From Caballeronia terrestris (GTDB taxonomy: Bacteria; Pseudomonadota; Gammaproteobacteria; Burkholderiales; Burkholderiaceae): a stretch of 64,000 nucleotides of DNA. The notes under the pieces were generated by a model, which saw only the letters and a program-made list of their open reading frames with translations, had not been told where the DNA came from and made no database searches. Shown here piece after piece: positions 56,166 through 64,000 of this stretch. The first letter of the stretch is position 1. Each line of letters begins with the position of its first letter. The translations under genes were made by a program, and so were the position numbers. Location of the stretch: assembly GCF_001544515.1 (NCBI RefSeq), contig NZ_FCOL02000007.1, positions 1 to 64,000 of the forward strand. The letters are read 5' to 3'.

Positions 56166-57706
56166 TCAGGCGACCGACAACGCCCGCCGGTACTGAACGG
56201 CCTCCGCGACGTGCCCCGCGCCCGGAACCTCCACTCCCGCCAAGTCGGCGATCGTGCGCGTCACCTTTAGCACGCGGTAATAAGCCCGCGCCGACCAGCC
56301 GAAACGCTCGCCCGCCTCGCGCAAGAGCGCCTCGCCGGCGGCATCGGGCTGGCAGACGACATCGGCCTCGCGCGGCCGTCCAATTCGCGATTCGTCTTCC
56401 CCTGCCGCTGCACCTGCCGCTCGCGCGCGGCGGCTACGCGCCGCGCCACACCTGCGCTCGCTTCGCCACGCACAGCGCTCCTCGCCGACAATTCCGACGG
56501 CGTGAGCGCCGGCAACTCGATCTGGATATCGATGCGATCCAGCAGCGGCCCGGAGAGCTTGCGCAGATAGCGCGCGGCGACTTCGGGGGTGCATCGGCAG
56601 CGTCCGTTCGGATCGCCGCGCCAGCCGCACGGACACGGATTCATCGCGGCGACCAACTGGCACGCGGCCGGAAAATCGGCTTGCTGCGCGGCGCGCGAAA
56701 TCGTGATGCGCCCCGCTTCGAGCGGCTCGCGGAGCGTCTCAAGAACCTTTCGATCGAACTCGGGAAGCTCGTCGAGGAAAAGCACGCCCAGATGCGCGAG
56801 CGTGATTTCGCCTGGTTGCGGCGGATTGCGCCCGCCGACCAGCGCCACCGAACTCGACGAATGATGCGGCGCACGGAACGGCCGCCGACGCCACGCTTCG
56901 GGCGCAAACCCAAGCGAGCTGGCCGACAGGATCGCGGCGGAAGTGAGCGCTTCGTCGTCGGTCATCGGCGGGAGAAGGGCGGGCAGGCGCGCGGCGAGCA
57001 TCGATTTGCCCGCGCCGGGCGGCCCAACCATCAGCAAGTGATGCCCGCCCGCCGCCGCCACTTCCAGCGCGCGGCGCGCTCCAGGATGACCGATGACATC
57101 GGCGAGATCGGGCGGCGGCGGGCCTGCGGCGGCATCGGGCAAGGCGCTTTGGCGCACCGGCGACAGGCGTCCGTCGACGGAACCGGCGAGATGTGCGCAA
57201 AGAGCGGGAAGATCGGCAGCGCCGTACACGTCGATGCCCGGCACCAGCGCCGCCTCGGCCGCACTCGCGAGCGGCAGATAAACCTCGGGCGCCGGCTGGT
57301 CTGCCGAAAATTGCCGCGCGGCCCCGCAGACCATCGCGAAGGCGCCGCGCATCGGCCGCAGCGCACCCGTCAGCGACAGCTCGCCCGCAAATTCGCGCCG
57401 CTCCAGCGATTCGGCCGGAATCTGCCCGCTCGCCGCGAGGATGCCGAGTGCAATAGGCAAGTCGAAGCGGCCGGACTCCTTCGGCAGGTCGGCGGGCGCG
57501 AGATTGACGGTGATTCTGCGAACCGGAAAGTCGAAGCCGCAGTTCTGAAGCGCGGCGCGCACGCGCTCGCGACTTTCCCGGACTTCGAGGTCGGGCAGGC
57601 CGACGATCGAAAAAGATGGCAATCCATTGGCGAGGTGGACTTCGACGACCACCTCGGGCGCGCGCCCAGGCGCGGGCGCGCGGCTGCGTACCACGGCAAG
57701 CGACAT
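56166..57706 (-). pseudogene. comM: ComM/YifB family Mg-chelatase-like ATPase, frameshifted near its C-terminus
   Basis: ComM promotes natural transformation as a branch-migration helicase. ATG at 57706 follows GAGGGGAAATC. The N-terminal YifB domain (LAVVRSRAPAPGRAPEVVVEVHLANGLPSFSIVGLP), Walker A (MVGPPGAGKSMLAARLP), Walker B (LFLDELPEF) and a Cys-rich zinc segment (NPCPCGWRGDPNGRCRC) are intact. After KTNRELDGR the reading frame is lost. The expected C-terminal domain (READVVCQPDAAGEALL to YYRVLKVTRTIADLAG) continues in another frame to 56166. The break lies at 56366-56381 in a GC dinucleotide-rich stretch and is equivalent to one missing base. It is either a real mutation or a sequencing error. 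Confidence 0.85.
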
Positions 57707-57801
57707 GATTTCCCCTCTGATCCCGGCCCCTTTGCAATCCGGCGCCGATGCTTTCAAAACGTCACGGCTCGCTCGGCCGAGGCTGCATTAGAAAAGCGAG
57801 T

Positions 57802-58062
57802 TCAATCCTGCGACGATCCGCCCGCCGTCAGCCGCTGTTCGAGCTGCGCGACGCGCGCTTCCAGTTCTTCGAGCCGCGCGCGCGTGCGCACGAGCACTTG
57901 CGTCTGCGTATCGAATTCCTCACGGGTCACGAGGTCGAGTTTCGAGAAGCCCTGCGACAGCATGGCCTTCATGTTCCTTTCAAGGTCTTTTGCGGGCGAA
58001 TTCTTCAGAAGTTCGCTGACTTTCTGCTGGAAATCGTTGAATACGTCGTTGGGTTGTTTCAT
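57802..58062 (-). CDS. ubiK: ubiquinone biosynthesis accessory factor UbiK
   Basis: Small coiled-coil protein of 86 residues that assists aerobic ubiquinone synthesis (BMFP/YqiC family). The pattern NDVFNDFQQKVSELLKNSPAKDLERNMKAML followed by LDLVTREEFDTQTQVLVRTRARLEELEARVAQLE is typical. ATG at 58062 follows GGGAGAAAAATC. Its promoter region contains an NtrC-like site (58079-58095), which probably serves the divergent glnK. Confidence 0.9.
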   Translation of the reverse strand: MKQPNDVFNDFQQKVSELLKNSPAKDLERNMKAMLSQGFSKLDLVTREEFDTQTQVLVRTRARLEELEARVAQLEQRLTAGGSSQD

Positions 58063-58078
58063 GATTTTTCTCCCTTGA

Positions 58079-58095
58079 TGCACAAATTCGGTGCA
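58079..58095. promoter_or_regulatory. NtrC binding site 1
   Basis: TGCACAAATTCGGTGCA fits the NtrC consensus (TGCAC-N7-GTGCA) perfectly. It lies about 270 bp upstream of the glnK sigma-54 promoter and just 5' of ubiK. Confidence 0.75.
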
Positions 58096-58141
58096 TCCAT
58101 CGTTAGGTCAGTGCTCCGGGTTCCTGAATGATCGATTTTGG

Positions 58142-58158
58142 TGCACCGGCGCGGTGCG
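58142..58158. promoter_or_regulatory. NtrC binding site 2
   Basis: TGCACCGGCGCGGTGCG fits the NtrC dyad with one mismatch. It is 63 bp (about six helical turns) from site 1, so both sites face the same side of the DNA, as expected for cooperative enhancer binding. Confidence 0.7.
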
Positions 58159-58337
58159 CAAGTCTAATCGACCGACGCTCTCCGTCACACCCCGTTGCGC
58201 GCCTGTTTGCCGGACCTTGAGAGCACTCTAGCAACGAACTCCATGCGGCGCCAGCACGCGTCCCGAGCGTTAGCCATTCGGCCGACGCTCCTCCCAAGCC
58301 GAATCAAAAATCCCGCTTTCCCCCATAAATACACGCA

Positions 58338-58353
58338 TGGCACACGAGTTGCA
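58338..58353 (+). promoter_or_regulatory. sigma-54 promoter of glnK-amtB
   Basis: TGGCACACGAGTTGCA is an excellent -24/-12 match, with GG (58339-58340) and GC (58351-58352) separated by 10 bp. Transcription would start near 58364, about 110 nt before glnK. The region from 58159 to 58337 shows no gene. Confidence 0.9.
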
Positions 58354-58356
58354 TAA

Positions 58357-58815
<459 letters not shown>

Positions 58816-58846
58816 GAAGAATTCGGCGATAAGAGGAAACAGAAGA

Positions 58847-60334
58847 ATGCGCAAATTATTGATGTCCTTGTTGATGGCGGGGTCGCTGATCGGCGCCAGT
58901 GTCGGCACCGCTCTGGCCCAGGACGCGTCCGCTCCGGCTGCGGCTTCAGCCCCGGCGTCCAATGCCACGGCAGCAAGCGCACCCGACACCGCGTCACCCG
59001 TCAGCGCCAACACGGCGATGTCCTCCTCGGCTGAAGCTGCTTCGGCGGCCCCGGCCGCGTCGGGCGCCGAGGCCGCCCCCGCTGCTCCGACGGCTCCTTT
59101 CTCCGTCGATTCGTCGAAAATCAGCTCGGGTGACACCGCCTGGATGCTGACCTCCACGGCCCTCGTGCTCTTCATGACGGTCCCGGGCCTCGCGCTCTTC
59201 TACGCGGGCATGGTCCGCAAGAAGAACGTGCTCGCGACCGTGATGCAGAGCTTCGCGATCTGCTGTCTCGTGACGATCATCTGGACGGTCGTCGGCTACA
59301 GCCTCGCGTTCACGCCCGGCAGTTCGTTCCTCGGCGGCTTCTCGCGCGTCTTCCTGCACGGCATGGACTACATCAAGGGCGACAAGGCGACGACGCTCAC
59401 CGTGAGCCACCTCGCCTCGACAATCCCGGAATCGGTCTACTTCGTCTACCAGATGACGTTCGCGATCATTACCCCGGCGCTCATCACCGGCGCGTTCGCC
59501 GACCGCATGAAGTTCTCCGCGATGCTCGTGTTCATGACGCTGTGGTCGCTGCTCGTCTACTCGCCGATCGCGCACATGGTCTGGGAACCGAGCGGCTGGC
59601 TGGCTTCCGCAGGCGTGCTCGACTTCGCCGGCGGCACGGTGGTCCACATCAACGCCGGTATCGCGGGTCTGGTGTGCTGTCTGGTGCTCGGCAAGCGCGT
59701 CGGCTATGGCCGTGAAGTCATGGCGCCGCACAACCTCGTGCTCTCGCTGATCGGCGCATCGATGCTGTGGGTGGGCTGGTTCGGCTTCAACGCGGGTTCG
59801 GCAGTGGCGGCGGACGGCCGTGCCGGTTTCGCGATGATGACGACGCAAATCGCTACCGCCTTCGCCGCATTCGGCTGGATGTTCGCGGAGTGGATCGCGA
59901 AGGGCAAGCCGTCGGTGCTCGGCATCATTTCGGGCGCGGTGGCGGGCCTGGTCGCGATTACGCCGGCATCGGGCTTCGTCGGCGTGACGGGCGCGATCGT
60001 GATCGGCATCGTGGCGGGCGTGGCCTGCTTCTGGTCTGCGACGTGGCTCAAGCACAAGTTCAACTACGACGATTCGCTCGACGCGTTCGGCGTGCACGGC
60101 GTCGGCGGGATCATCGGTGCGCTTCTGACCGGCGTGTTCGCGGTCAAGGACATCGGCGGCTTCGACGGCAGCGTGCTGCTCCAAGCTAAGGGCGTGCTCG
60201 TGACGCTGGTTTATAGCGGCGTCGTCAGCTTCATCCTGCTCAAGATCATCGACATGGTCATGGGCCTGCGCGTGACGGAAGAACAGGAACGCGAAGGTCT
60301 CGACGTCACGCTGCACGGCGAGCATGTCGAATAA
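58847..60334 (+). CDS. amtB: ammonium transporter AmtB with long N-terminal Ala/Ser-rich segment
   Basis: Ammonium channel of 495 residues. ATG at 58847 is preceded by AAGAGGAAAC. The signal peptide ends near ALA^QDASAP. A stretch of about 70 residues of Ala/Ser/Pro-rich sequence then precedes the channel core. The core has 11 helices from DTAWMLTSTALVLFMTVPGLALFYAGMVRKKN, the first pore-His region SPIAHMVWEPSGW and the second pore His in FGVHGVGGIIGALLTG. The C-terminal GlnK-contact region ends at GEHVE. It is co-transcribed with glnK. Confidence 0.95.
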   Translation: MRKLLMSLLMAGSLIGASVGTALAQDASAPAAASAPASNATAASAPDTASPVSANTAMSSSAEAASAAPAASGAEAAPAAPTAPFSVDSSKISSGDTAWMLTSTALVLFMTVPGLALFYAGMVRKKNVLATVMQSFAICCLVTIIWTVVGYSLAFTPGSSFLGGFSRVFLHGMDYIKGDKATTLTVSHLASTIPESVYFVYQMTFAIITPALITGAFADRMKFSAMLVFMTLWSLLVYSPIAHMVWEPSGWLASAGVLDFAGGTVVHINAGIAGLVCCLVLGKRVGYGREVMAPHNLVLSLIGASMLWVGWFGFNAGSAVAADGRAGFAMMTTQIATAFAAFGWMFAEWIAKGKPSVLGIISGAVAGLVAITPASGFVGVTGAIVIGIVAGVACFWSATWLKHKFNYDDSLDAFGVHGVGGIIGALLTGVFAVKDIGGFDGSVLLQAKGVLVTLVYSGVVSFILLKIIDMVMGLRVTEEQEREGLDVTLHGEHVE

Positions 60335-60435
60335 GGTTTGATATCAGCCTCTTATGCGTCCGGCGCGACAGGCCGGAGGCATCCGGAGGAAACCAACAGC
60401 ACAAGCAGCAAGCGACAGAACGAGCGCAGCGACTT

Positions 60436-60465
60436 TGCCCGCCTTAACCGGCGGGCATCTTTTTT
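60436..60465 (+). terminator. intrinsic terminator after amtB
   Basis: TGCCCGCC (60436-60443) pairs with GGCGGGCA (60450-60457) around TTAACC, followed by TCTTTTTT. It ends the glnK-amtB transcript, about 100 bp after the stop. The sequence from there to gshA holds no gene. A -10-like TACAAT just upstream of gshA may be part of its promoter. Confidence 0.9.
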
Positions 60466-60628
60466 GGTGCGTCAGAAAGTGGACGTCGGCGGACTATCGC
60501 CGCGATAAGAAAAATTGAGGGTGCAATCCCGGCGGGCGGGCCCGGGAAACCTTGGGAAAAGGCGGTTCATCCCCAAGTAGGCAAAGCAATTGCTCTACAA
60601 TCTTTCCTCTCCAGTCCGCGAGAAATCA

Positions 60629-61918
60629 ATGGTTCCGCACTTAGTTACGGCGTTAAATGGCCCGCTGCTCGATCTCGAGCGGAAGATCCTCGACGCCACG
60701 CCGGCCATCGAACGCTGGTTCCGGCTCGAATGGCAGGAACACACGCCGCCGTTTTATTGCTCGGTCGATCTGCGTAATGCGGGGTTCAAGCTCGCGCCCG
60801 TCGATACCAATCTGTTTCCCGGCGGCTTCAACAATCTGCCGCAGGAAGTGCTGCCGCTCGCCGTGCAGGCCGCGATGGCGTCGATCGAAAAGATCTGCCC
60901 CGACGCGAAGAACCTGCTCGTGATTCCCGAGCGCCACACGCGCAACGCGTTCTACCTCGAAAACGTCGCCCGGCTCGCGACGATCATGCGTCAGGCGGGC
61001 CTGCACGTGCGCTTCGGCACGCTCGACGAAAACATCCACGGCCCGGTGACGATCGCGCTCGCCGACGGCCAGAAGATCGTCCTCGAACCGCTCGAACGCA
61101 CGCCGCGCCGTCTCGGCCTGAAGAATTTCGATCCCTGTTCGATCCTGTTGAACAACGATCTGTCGGCGGGCATTCCGCCCGTGCTCGAAAACCTGCACGA
61201 GCAGTATCTGCTGCCGCCGCTGCATGCCGGCTGGGCCGTACGCCGTAAATCGACGCATTTTTCCTGCTACGACGACGTCGCGAAGAAATTCTCGAAGCTC
61301 GTCGAAATCGATCCGTGGATGATCAACCCGTACTTCGCGCATGTCGAAGGCGTCGATTACGAGGCGCGCACGGGTGAGCAAGCGCTCGCGGACGCGATCG
61401 ACGGAGTCTTGAAGAAAATTGCGAAGAAGTATCGCGAATACGGCATCAGCGAGAAGCCGTACGTCGTCATCAAGGCCGATGCCGGCACCTACGGCAAGGG
61501 CGTGATGACCGTGCACGACGCGAGTGAAGTGGCCGCGCTCACCAAGCGCGAGCGCGCGAAGATGAACGACGCGAAGGACGGCCTGCAAGTGCACGACGTG
61601 ATCGTGCAGGAAGGCGTGCACACGTTCGAGCGCGTGGAAAACGGCGTCGCGGAACCGGTCGTGTACATGATCGACCGGTACGTGGTCGGCGGGTTTTATC
61701 GCGTGCACGATTCGCGCGAACGCGACCAGAATCTCAACGCGCCCGGCATGCACTTCGTGCCGCTCGGCTTCGAGCATACGGCGCTGCCCGACGCCCACGC
61801 GAAGCCCGGCGCGGCGCCGCCGAACCGCTTCTACATGTACGGCGTCGTGGCGCGGCTGGGGCTGCTCGCGGCGTCGGTGGAACTCGAGAAGACCGATCCC
61901 GAAGCGATCCAGGTCTGA
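60629..61918 (+). CDS. gshA: glutamate--cysteine ligase
   Basis: First step of glutathione synthesis (429 residues). This is the betaproteobacterial type (as in gshA_ferroox families) rather than the E. coli type. Characteristic segments are GPLLDLERKILDATPAIERWFR, VDLRNAGFKLAPVDTNLFPGGFNNL and VIKADAGTYGKGVMTV, the latter an ATP-grasp-like motif. ATG at 60629 gives MVPHLVTAL. gshB follows after 66 bp. Confidence 0.92.
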   Translation: MVPHLVTALNGPLLDLERKILDATPAIERWFRLEWQEHTPPFYCSVDLRNAGFKLAPVDTNLFPGGFNNLPQEVLPLAVQAAMASIEKICPDAKNLLVIPERHTRNAFYLENVARLATIMRQAGLHVRFGTLDENIHGPVTIALADGQKIVLEPLERTPRRLGLKNFDPCSILLNNDLSAGIPPVLENLHEQYLLPPLHAGWAVRRKSTHFSCYDDVAKKFSKLVEIDPWMINPYFAHVEGVDYEARTGEQALADAIDGVLKKIAKKYREYGISEKPYVVIKADAGTYGKGVMTVHDASEVAALTKRERAKMNDAKDGLQVHDVIVQEGVHTFERVENGVAEPVVYMIDRYVVGGFYRVHDSRERDQNLNAPGMHFVPLGFEHTALPDAHAKPGAAPPNRFYMYGVVARLGLLAASVELEKTDPEAIQV

Positions 61919-61984
61919 CGCAACCCGCCGGGCGCCTTGTATGACGGGCGCCGCCGGGCACCGAACAACCCACTGTGGACCCTT

Positions 61985-62941
61985 ATGGACATCCTTTTTA
62001 TCGCCGATCCGCTCGATCGCTTCAAGATCTACAAGGACACGACCTACGCGATGATGGCCGAAGCCGCGCGCCGCGGTCACGTGCTCTACGCGTGCGAGCC
62101 GCAGCATCTGGCGTGGGCGGGCAGCGGCGTCGAGGCGAGCGTGCGGCGCATTTCGATCGTCGGCGACGAAGCGAACAGCGACCGCTCGCCATGGTACGCG
62201 GCCGAGCAACCGGAACACCTGCCGCTCACGCATTTCGACGCCGTCCTGATGCGCAAGGACCCGCCGTTCGACATGGAGTACGTCAATTCAACGTGGCTCC
62301 TTGAAATGGCGGAACGCGCGGGCGCACGCGTCTTCAACAAGCCGCAGGCGATCCGCGATCACTCCGAGAAACTCGCGATCGCCGAATGGCCGCAGTACGT
62401 CGCGCCGACGCTCGTCACGCGCGACCCGGCGCGTCTGCGCGGCTTTCACGCCGAACACGGCGACGTGATCCTGAAGCCGCTCGACGGCATGGGCGGCATG
62501 GGCGTGTTCCGCGTGAAGGCGGACGGTATGAATCTCGGGTCGATTATCGAGATGCTGAGCGAGGACGGCGCGCGCTCGGTGATGGCGCAGAAGTTCATCC
62601 CGCAGATCACCGACGGCGACAAGCGCATTCTCTTGATCGGCGGCCAGCCAGTGCCTTATTCGCTCGCGCGGATCCCGCAGGGCAGCGAAGTGCGCGGCAA
62701 TCTCGCGGCGGGCGGTCTGGGCCGTGCGCAGCCGCTTTCGGAGCGGGATCGCGAGATCGCGGAAACGCTCGGAGCCGAGCTGTATTCGCGCGGTTTGCTG
62801 CTTGTCGGGCTGGACGCAATCGGCGACTACCTCACCGAAGTCAACGTGACGAGCCCGACGTGCTTCCGCGAAATCATGGACCAGACGGGCTTCGACGTCG
62901 CCGGCATGTTCATCGACGCGCTGGAGCGCGCGGCAGGCTGA
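61985..62941 (+). CDS. gshB: glutathione synthetase
   Basis: ATP-grasp enzyme of 318 residues that adds glycine to gamma-glutamylcysteine. The N-terminal MDILFIADPLDRFKIYKDTTYAMM is typical, as are LMRKDPPFDMEYV, the ATP-grasp segment VILKPLDGMGGMGVF and YLTEVNVTSPTCFREI at the end. ATG at 61985 is the natural start. It completes the glutathione pathway with gshA, an antioxidant link to the stress genes at 25-33 kb. Confidence 0.96.
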   Translation: MDILFIADPLDRFKIYKDTTYAMMAEAARRGHVLYACEPQHLAWAGSGVEASVRRISIVGDEANSDRSPWYAAEQPEHLPLTHFDAVLMRKDPPFDMEYVNSTWLLEMAERAGARVFNKPQAIRDHSEKLAIAEWPQYVAPTLVTRDPARLRGFHAEHGDVILKPLDGMGGMGVFRVKADGMNLGSIIEMLSEDGARSVMAQKFIPQITDGDKRILLIGGQPVPYSLARIPQGSEVRGNLAAGGLGRAQPLSERDREIAETLGAELYSRGLLLVGLDAIGDYLTEVNVTSPTCFREIMDQTGFDVAGMFIDALERAAG

Positions 62942-63208
62942 ACGAACCAGACTGTTACAATCTGCCGACCGTGGGGTGTCGTATTCAGGGCGCGATCCGG
63001 CGTGCGAAAGCGCCGTTAAAGGCTAGATTAAGGATCGCGGCCTAAGCTGCCGATATCGCTTGTAAAGGATGTCGCAAGCGGTCTGAACGGAACGCGCCTA
63101 AGCTTAAGGCTTTCGTCCATCGCTCCGAAACTGGCATCCCGGCCGCCAAACTTGGCGCATTTCGATGTTCACCGACGGTTTTCGTCGTTTTGGGGCAGTA
63201 ACTCTGAT

Positions 63209-63694
63209 ATGGCTGGCATTCTGATCATCGCGCACGCACCGTTCGCCTCCGCGCTGCGGGAGTGTGTCGCTCACATCTACGGCGGCTTGCCCGCGCGCAT
63301 CGGCGTCATCGACGTCATGCCGGATTGCGATCCGGTCGAGGTCCGCGCATTCGCCCGTTCCGAAATCGATCGTCTGCGCGAAGGCAACGGCGCGATCGTG
63401 CTCACCGACGTGTTCGGCGCGACGCCCGCGAACATCGCGCAGAGTCTCGCAGGCGAGGACGTGCGCGTTCTTGCCGGCGTCAACCTGCCGATGCTGGTGC
63501 GGGCGGTCTGCTATCGCACGACACCGCTCGCCACGCTCACCGAAAAGATCTTGCAGGGCGGCTCGAAAGGCATCCAGGAACTCGATTCGACAACGCCGCA
63601 GAACCCCTGCGCTCTCGCCACAGCGTCGCCAGGCACGGCCGATCCGGCGTCCTCGGCGAGCGCGGACCTTGTCACGGCGAAGGCCACGACCTGA
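63209..63694 (+). CDS. PTS EIIA component, mannose/fructose family
   Basis: EIIA-Man-like domain of 161 residues. The phospho-accepting histidine is in GILIIAHAPFASAL (residue 9), and VLTDVFGATPANIAQ and LAGVNLPMLVRAV are conserved. The last 35 residues are a low-complexity tail. It precedes the HPr gene by 39 bp. In betaproteobacteria this EIIA-HPr-EI set usually lacks sugar permeases and has regulatory roles. ATG at 63209 is used. Upstream codons are not conserved. Confidence 0.92.
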   Translation: MAGILIIAHAPFASALRECVAHIYGGLPARIGVIDVMPDCDPVEVRAFARSEIDRLREGNGAIVLTDVFGATPANIAQSLAGEDVRVLAGVNLPMLVRAVCYRTTPLATLTEKILQGGSKGIQELDSTTPQNPCALATASPGTADPASSASADLVTAKATT

Positions 63695-63733
63695 CGACGC
63701 ACTTTTTTCCTTCATTCAGCGCTTCGGAGCATC

Positions 63734-64000
63734 ATGCTGCAACAAGAAACAACAATCGTGAACAAGCTGGGGCTCCACGCGCGCGCATCGGCCAAACTCA
63801 CACAACTGGCAGGCAGCTATCAGTGTGAAATCTGGATGAGCCGCAACGGCCGCCGGATCAACGCGAAAAGCATCATGGGCGTGATGATGCTGGCGGCGGG
63901 CATCGGCGCCACCGTCGTGATCGAGACGGAAGGGTCGGATGAAGACGAGGCGATGAAATCCATTCTCGCGCTGATTGCCGACAAATTCGGCGAAGGGCAG
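63734..64000 (+). CDS. ptsH: phosphocarrier protein HPr (cut by window end)
   Basis: Partial, 89 codons visible with no stop. HPr relays phosphate from enzyme I to EIIA. The active-site histidine is in NKLGLHARASAKL and the regulatory serine in NAKSIMGVMML. The sequence IADKFGEGQ at the edge is close to the usual C-terminus, so only a few residues are missing. Enzyme I (ptsI) is expected just beyond the window. Confidence 0.93.
   Translation, partial: MLQQETTIVNKLGLHARASAKLTQLAGSYQCEIWMSRNGRRINAKSIMGVMMLAAGIGATVVIETEGSDEDEAMKSILALIADKFGEGQ

Overview
The window looks like a chromosomal segment of a Burkholderiaceae bacterium, probably of the Caballeronia/Paraburkholderia/Burkholderia group. 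It is GC-rich and densely coded on both strands. It carries genes typical of that group: PhaM, the MXKDX-repeat protein, DUF1840, DUF3567, DUF2844/DUF3443, methionine synthase split into two genes, and a single-domain RfaE2. I see no rRNA, tRNA, CRISPR array, prophage or intact insertion sequence. Species cannot be read from the sequence.

Layout. 0.5-6.5 kb: chemotaxis operon (MCP, cheR, cheD, cheB, cheY, cheZ) ending in a strong terminator. 6.8-8.7 kb: secreted pair DUF2844 and DUF3443, the latter with two pepsin-like DTGS motifs. 8.7-13.1 kb (minus): argS, a SPOR-domain protein, dsbA and an SDR. 13.3-18.4 kb: DUF1840, a small exported peptide, split metH, DUF3567. 18.5-20.5 kb: alpha/beta hydrolase and a DUF3108 protein. 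20.6-24.7 kb: IclR regulator divergent from fumarylacetoacetase-family, periplasmic binding protein and enoyl-CoA hydratase genes. 24.7 kb: phaM.

25.5-33 kb is the most distinctive region. A Met-rich periplasmic repeat protein, a MsrP/YedY-like Tat lipoprotein and a cytochrome b partner lie divergent from an ECF-type sigma factor with a zinc (ZAS) anti-sigma factor. This resembles the known MrpX/YedY1/YedZ1/SigF hypochlorite-defence locus. Immediately convergent with it is an operon of flavoprotein, DUF1365 and cyclopropane-synthase-like methyltransferase. That operon is divergent from a LitR/CarH-type MerR regulator carrying the adenosylcobalamin light-sensor motifs. Together they look like a combined chlorine/photo-oxidative stress island.

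33.4-43.3 kb: ferritin-like diiron protein, rfaE2 (behind a cluster of 20-bp repeats), coaX, birA, an Mla-type lipid transport operon with an MlaB-like domain fused to the permease, VanZ protein, 2Fe-2S protein and a hydrolase. 43.6-49.3 kb: dacA, D-amino-acid aminotransferase, ybeD, a GcvA-like LysR regulator, DUF2917, lipB, lipA. 49.4-54.5 kb: C4-dicarboxylate system dctA-dctB-dctD with a sigma-54 promoter and candidate DctD site. 54.5-58.1 kb: TlpA-like thioredoxin, lipoprotein, an AT-rich stretch with clustered DnaA boxes, a frameshifted comM, and ubiK. 58.1-64 kb: NtrC/sigma-54 controlled glnK-amtB, then gshA-gshB, a mannose-type EIIA and the start of HPr, which runs off the window.

Two nitrogen/carbon switches (glnK-amtB and dctA) carry well-formed -24/-12 promoters, consistent with sigma-54 control in both cases.
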